Below are positions 12,939 to 13,422 of a DNA stretch of 13,422 nt, piece after piece. The position numbers were made by a program, and so were the translations under genes. This DNA comes from a bacterium (GTDB taxonomy: Bacteria; Electryoneota; RPQS01), in contig JAHIZR010000127.1 of assembly GCA_018814465.1 (NCBI GenBank), forward strand, positions 1 to 13,422, given 5' to 3'. Numbering within the stretch: position 1 is the stretch's first letter; each line of letters starts with the position of its first letter. Under the pieces are notes generated by a model. That model saw only the letters and a program-made list of their open reading frames with translations. It was not told the DNA's origin and did not search any database.

Positions 12939-13422
12939 TCAGCGCACAGCGACAAAACTGTCTTTGGGCAAGCCGCAGACGCCGCATTTCTCAAAACTCA
13001 GCGAGCGCACCGTATTCCCACAGTCAGCACAGACATGAAAATCAATATTCACGCCGGCATAGTCTCCGATGTTATTGCGAGCTTGCTTGAGAATATGAAC
13101 ATGCCATGGCTCCGCTGCCAAACAGTATTCAAAGGACTTCGCAATCTGCGAGTCCTTCAGTTTTCTTGCCTGCTTGGCATAGTCAGCATACATCGCCTCA
13201 TTCTCATGCTGCTCCGCGTTCAGTGCCCAGTCGAGGTTTTCGGTGGTCGTGCCGATGCTGAATGCCTCCTGCGGCGGCTCGAGTGTGCCGCCTAATTGAT
13301 CGATCAGAGTCGCCTTATTGGCTGCGTGGATAGCTTCGGCCTTTGACAAGGCTCGGAACAGACTGGCAACTTGTCCATAGCCCTCTTGATCCGCTTTCGC
13401 GGCGAAGGTTACATAGAGCGCA
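12939..13422 (-). CDS. Rubrerythrin, C-terminal 160 residues (5' end outside window)
   Basis: The frame is open to the right edge (full codons from 13421), so the N-terminus is missing; the TTG at 13349 is internal. Rubrerythrins are cytoplasmic diiron proteins that reduce hydrogen peroxide in anaerobes and microaerophiles. Seen: the end of the first helix ALYVTFAAKADQEGYGQVA, the iron-binding ExxH in KAEAIHAANK, the second helical pair with NAEQHENEAMYADYAKQA and AAEPWHVHIL, and a C-terminal rubredoxin-like domain with C-x2-C-x11-C-x2-C in FHVCADCGNTVR and KCGVCG. Order of domains and spacing fit the family. It is convergent with the tRNA/element region and ends at its own hairpin. It suggests a host living at least partly without oxygen. 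Confidence 0.93.
   Translation of the reverse strand, partial: ALYVTFAAKADQEGYGQVASLFRALSKAEAIHAANKATLIDQLGGTLEPPQEAFSIGTTTENLDWALNAEQHENEAMYADYAKQARKLKDSQIAKSFEYCLAAEPWHVHILKQARNNIGDYAGVNIDFHVCADCGNTVRSLSFEKCGVCGLPKDSFVAVR

Noticed and set aside
1..13422. CRISPR arrays, rRNA genes, insertion-sequence transposases
   Set aside because: No regularly spaced repeats, rRNA-like sequence or transposase-like protein seen on either strand.

Overview
The window looks like chromosome from an uncultured Gram-negative (diderm) bacterium. It carries a Kdo transferase, several heptosyltransferase-family (GT9) genes and other sugar transferases, which together imply a lipopolysaccharide outer membrane. Base composition is about half G+C, genes are tightly packed, and start codons often overlap the previous stop. 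The divergent WaaA-like protein would suit a phylum near the FCB group, but nothing here fixes the taxonomy.

Left part (1-4324, + strand): five consecutive glycosyltransferase genes (GT4 fragment, WaaE-like GT2, two GT9, a second GT2). Most overlap by 4-10 bases, so this is probably one operon building LPS core or another surface glycan. It is followed by an OPT-family transporter gene (4341-6233), which ends at a hairpin shared with the converging operon.

Middle part (6267-11576, - strand): reading right to left, smpB, an ApbE-like lipoprotein, a WaaF-like heptosyltransferase, a WaaA-like Kdo transferase, and two ABC ATPases of the EcfA/CbiO type. Overlapping starts, some of them TTG, couple most of these genes. 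The two ATPases have complementary losses of key residues, predicting a heterodimer with one canonical and one degenerate ATP site. The ApbE-like protein has lost the residues expected to bind Mg2+.

Right part (11636-13422): a tRNA-Leu(CAG) gene with a perfect-consensus promoter. Its last 26 bases plus one following base are repeated exactly about 0.97 kb downstream. Each copy is followed by its own terminator. Between the copies lies one A+T-richer gene for a membrane-anchored phosphoribosyltransferase-like protein, preceded by a cluster of inverted repeats. No integrase is present. This is the signature of a very small integrated element, or the remnant of one, at a tRNA 3' end, and is the most novel item here. 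Beyond it lie a possible zinc-ribbon gene fragment and the 3' part of a rubrerythrin gene running in from the right edge.
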